Shown piece by piece: positions 6,869 through 7,591 of a stretch of DNA of 7,591 nucleotides. The stretch spans positions 1-7,591 of the forward strand of contig WLGA01000051.1 of the NCBI GenBank assembly GCA_009703445.1. The letters are read 5' to 3'. Made by a program: the position numbers and the translations under genes. Position 1 is the first letter of the stretch, and every line of letters starts with the position of its first letter. The stretch comes from Actinomycetota bacterium (lineage in GTDB: Bacteria; Actinomycetota; Actinomycetes; Actinomycetales; Microbacteriaceae). The notes beneath the pieces are model-generated. The model had not been told where the DNA came from. It did not search any database and worked only from the letters and a program-made list of their open reading frames with translations.

Positions 6869-7146
6869 ACACCTACGCCGTGAACTACTTTTACGTTGCC
6901 GACAGCGAGACCATGGATGAGGTGCGCCCGATTCACCGAGCTTGGCTGAAGAAGCTGCTCGATGACGGAATCATGCTGGCCAGTGGGCCAATGGTCGATA
7001 ACCCAGGCGCTTTATTAATCTTCAAAGCGGAATCAGTTGAAGCGCTGGCGGGTTTACTTGACCAAGACCCATTTGACCAGGCCGGGTGCATCGGCGAACG
7101 CGTGATCAATCAGTGGAACCCAGTATTCGGACCTTGGAGTAGCTAA
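6865..7146 (+). CDS. YciI family protein
   Basis: This 93-residue protein matches the YciI family, which has a ferredoxin-like alpha/beta fold and forms dimers. The opening beta strand (NTYAVNYFYV) is followed by a helix with H24 (RPIHRAWLKKLLDDG) and then LASGPM; the His plus an Asp ten residues later (D34) corresponds to the conserved His-Asp pair proposed as an active site in the H. influenzae protein. GALLIFKAESVEALAGLLDQDPFDQAG at about 48-74 is the typical second half, and the ending around QWNPVFG is also family-like. The biochemical role of the family is not settled. Some members are linked to dechlorination or to muconolactone-isomerase-like chemistry, so I assign no reaction. It is coupled by overlap on both sides: ATGA with the MFS gene and TAATG with the aldo/keto reductase. 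Confidence 0.88.
   Translation: MNTYAVNYFYVADSETMDEVRPIHRAWLKKLLDDGIMLASGPMVDNPGALLIFKAESVEALAGLLDQDPFDQAGCIGERVINQWNPVFGPWSS
7136..7139 (+). promoter_or_regulatory. Ribosome-binding site of the aldo/keto reductase gene
   Basis: GGAG lies 6 nt upstream of the ATG at 7146, within the final codons of the YciI-family gene. Its well-placed spacing supports the chosen start, which overlaps the upstream stop by one base. Confidence 0.6.
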
Positions 7147-7591
7147 TGTCATTCGACCCAAAGAACGTGCCTCAAATCAAGCTGAACAACGGTCAGCTGA
7201 TTCCTCAGCTCGGTCTCGGGGTCTACAAACTCGAAGCCTCCTCGGCGGCCGACCTGGTGTCTACCGCGATTGACGCGGGTTACCGTCGAATCGATACAGC
7301 GGCCCTTTACCTAAATGAAGCCGAAGTTGGTCAAGGTGTTCGTCAGAGCTCTGTGCCACGCGAAGAAATTTATGTAACTACCAAAATTTGGCATGACCAC
7401 CACGGATACGACTCTGCCCTAAAGGCGATTGATGAGAGCCTCGCTCGTCTCGACATCGACTACGTAGACATGCTTCTGATTCACTGGCCGGCTCCGGCTC
7501 AAGATAAGTTCGTTGAAGCCTGGTCGGCTTTCCAGCACGCGGTTGAGATTGGCAAGGTTCGTGGAATCGGCGTCTCAAACTTCCACTCGAT
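7146..7591 (+). CDS. Aldo/keto reductase, C-terminal half beyond window
   Basis: This is an NAD(P)H-dependent oxidoreductase of the aldo/keto reductase superfamily, a cytoplasmic TIM barrel that reduces aldehydes and ketones to alcohols. 148 codons are visible, about half of the usual 270-280. The catalytic tetrad is complete: D50 and Y55 in RRIDTAALYLNE, K80 in VTTKIW and H113 in LLIHWP. The N-terminal hairpin NNGQLIPQLGLGVYKL and the GIGVSNF motif at 140-146 place it near the 2,5-diketo-D-gluconate reductase group (AKR5-like); that name marks similarity and does not establish the substrate. The start overlaps the YciI gene by one base (TAATG) and has a GGAG at 6 nt spacing. Cofactor preference lies in the missing C-terminal part and cannot be judged. 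Confidence 0.95.
   Translation, partial: MSFDPKNVPQIKLNNGQLIPQLGLGVYKLEASSAADLVSTAIDAGYRRIDTAALYLNEAEVGQGVRQSSVPREEIYVTTKIWHDHHGYDSALKAIDESLARLDIDYVDMLLIHWPAPAQDKFVEAWSAFQHAVEIGKVRGIGVSNFHS

Noticed and set aside
1..7591. Horizontal transfer, insertion sequence or defence island
   Set aside because: All genes are intact and in a known actinobacterial neighbourhood. No transposase, integrase, inverted repeats or abrupt change of codon character is seen.

Overview
The window is a densely packed bacterial chromosome segment holding two divergent gene clusters that meet at about 4200-4222. Everything is ordinary chromosomal coding sequence. I see no mobile element, CRISPR array, tRNA, rRNA or attachment site. 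Only 33 bases in the window fall outside a coding sequence.

Minus-strand cluster (4199 down to the left edge): rsmI (16S rRNA C1402 2'-O-methyltransferase), metG (methionyl-tRNA synthetase), tatD (metal-dependent DNase/hydrolase) and rsmA/ksgA (16S rRNA A1518/A1519 dimethyltransferase, cut off at position 1 shortly before its C-terminus). The genes are 4 nt apart, 3 nt apart, or overlap by 1 nt, so this reads as a single operon for translation and RNA maintenance. Two of its four genes modify the decoding-end region of 16S rRNA.

Plus-strand cluster (4223 to the right edge): pmt (polyprenyl-phosphate-mannose--protein mannosyltransferase), an MFS transporter, a small YciI-family protein and an aldo/keto reductase cut off at the right edge. 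Spacings are again 3 nt, a 4-nt ATGA overlap and a 1-nt TAATG overlap, so it also looks like one transcription unit. Pmt O-mannosylates exported proteins. The other three products have no evident biochemical link to it.

The divergent pmt/rsmI arrangement with metG-tatD-rsmA downstream is typical of Actinobacteria (M. tuberculosis has Rv1002c/Rv1003 and, nearby, metS, tatD, rpfB, ksgA). GC content looks moderate by eye, with an almost complete absence of intergenic DNA and GTG starts that appear leaderless. This suggests a small-genome actinobacterium, possibly a freshwater Microbacteriaceae (Rhodoluna/Aquiluna type). The phylum-level call is fairly safe and the lineage-level call is a guess. 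The resuscitation-promoting-factor gene often found between tatD and rsmA is absent.

I found no convincing undescribed system. The points most worth a second look are the 23-bp divergent promoter with two facing, apparently leaderless GTG starts, the missing rpf gene, and the unexplained MFS-YciI-AKR trio attached to pmt.
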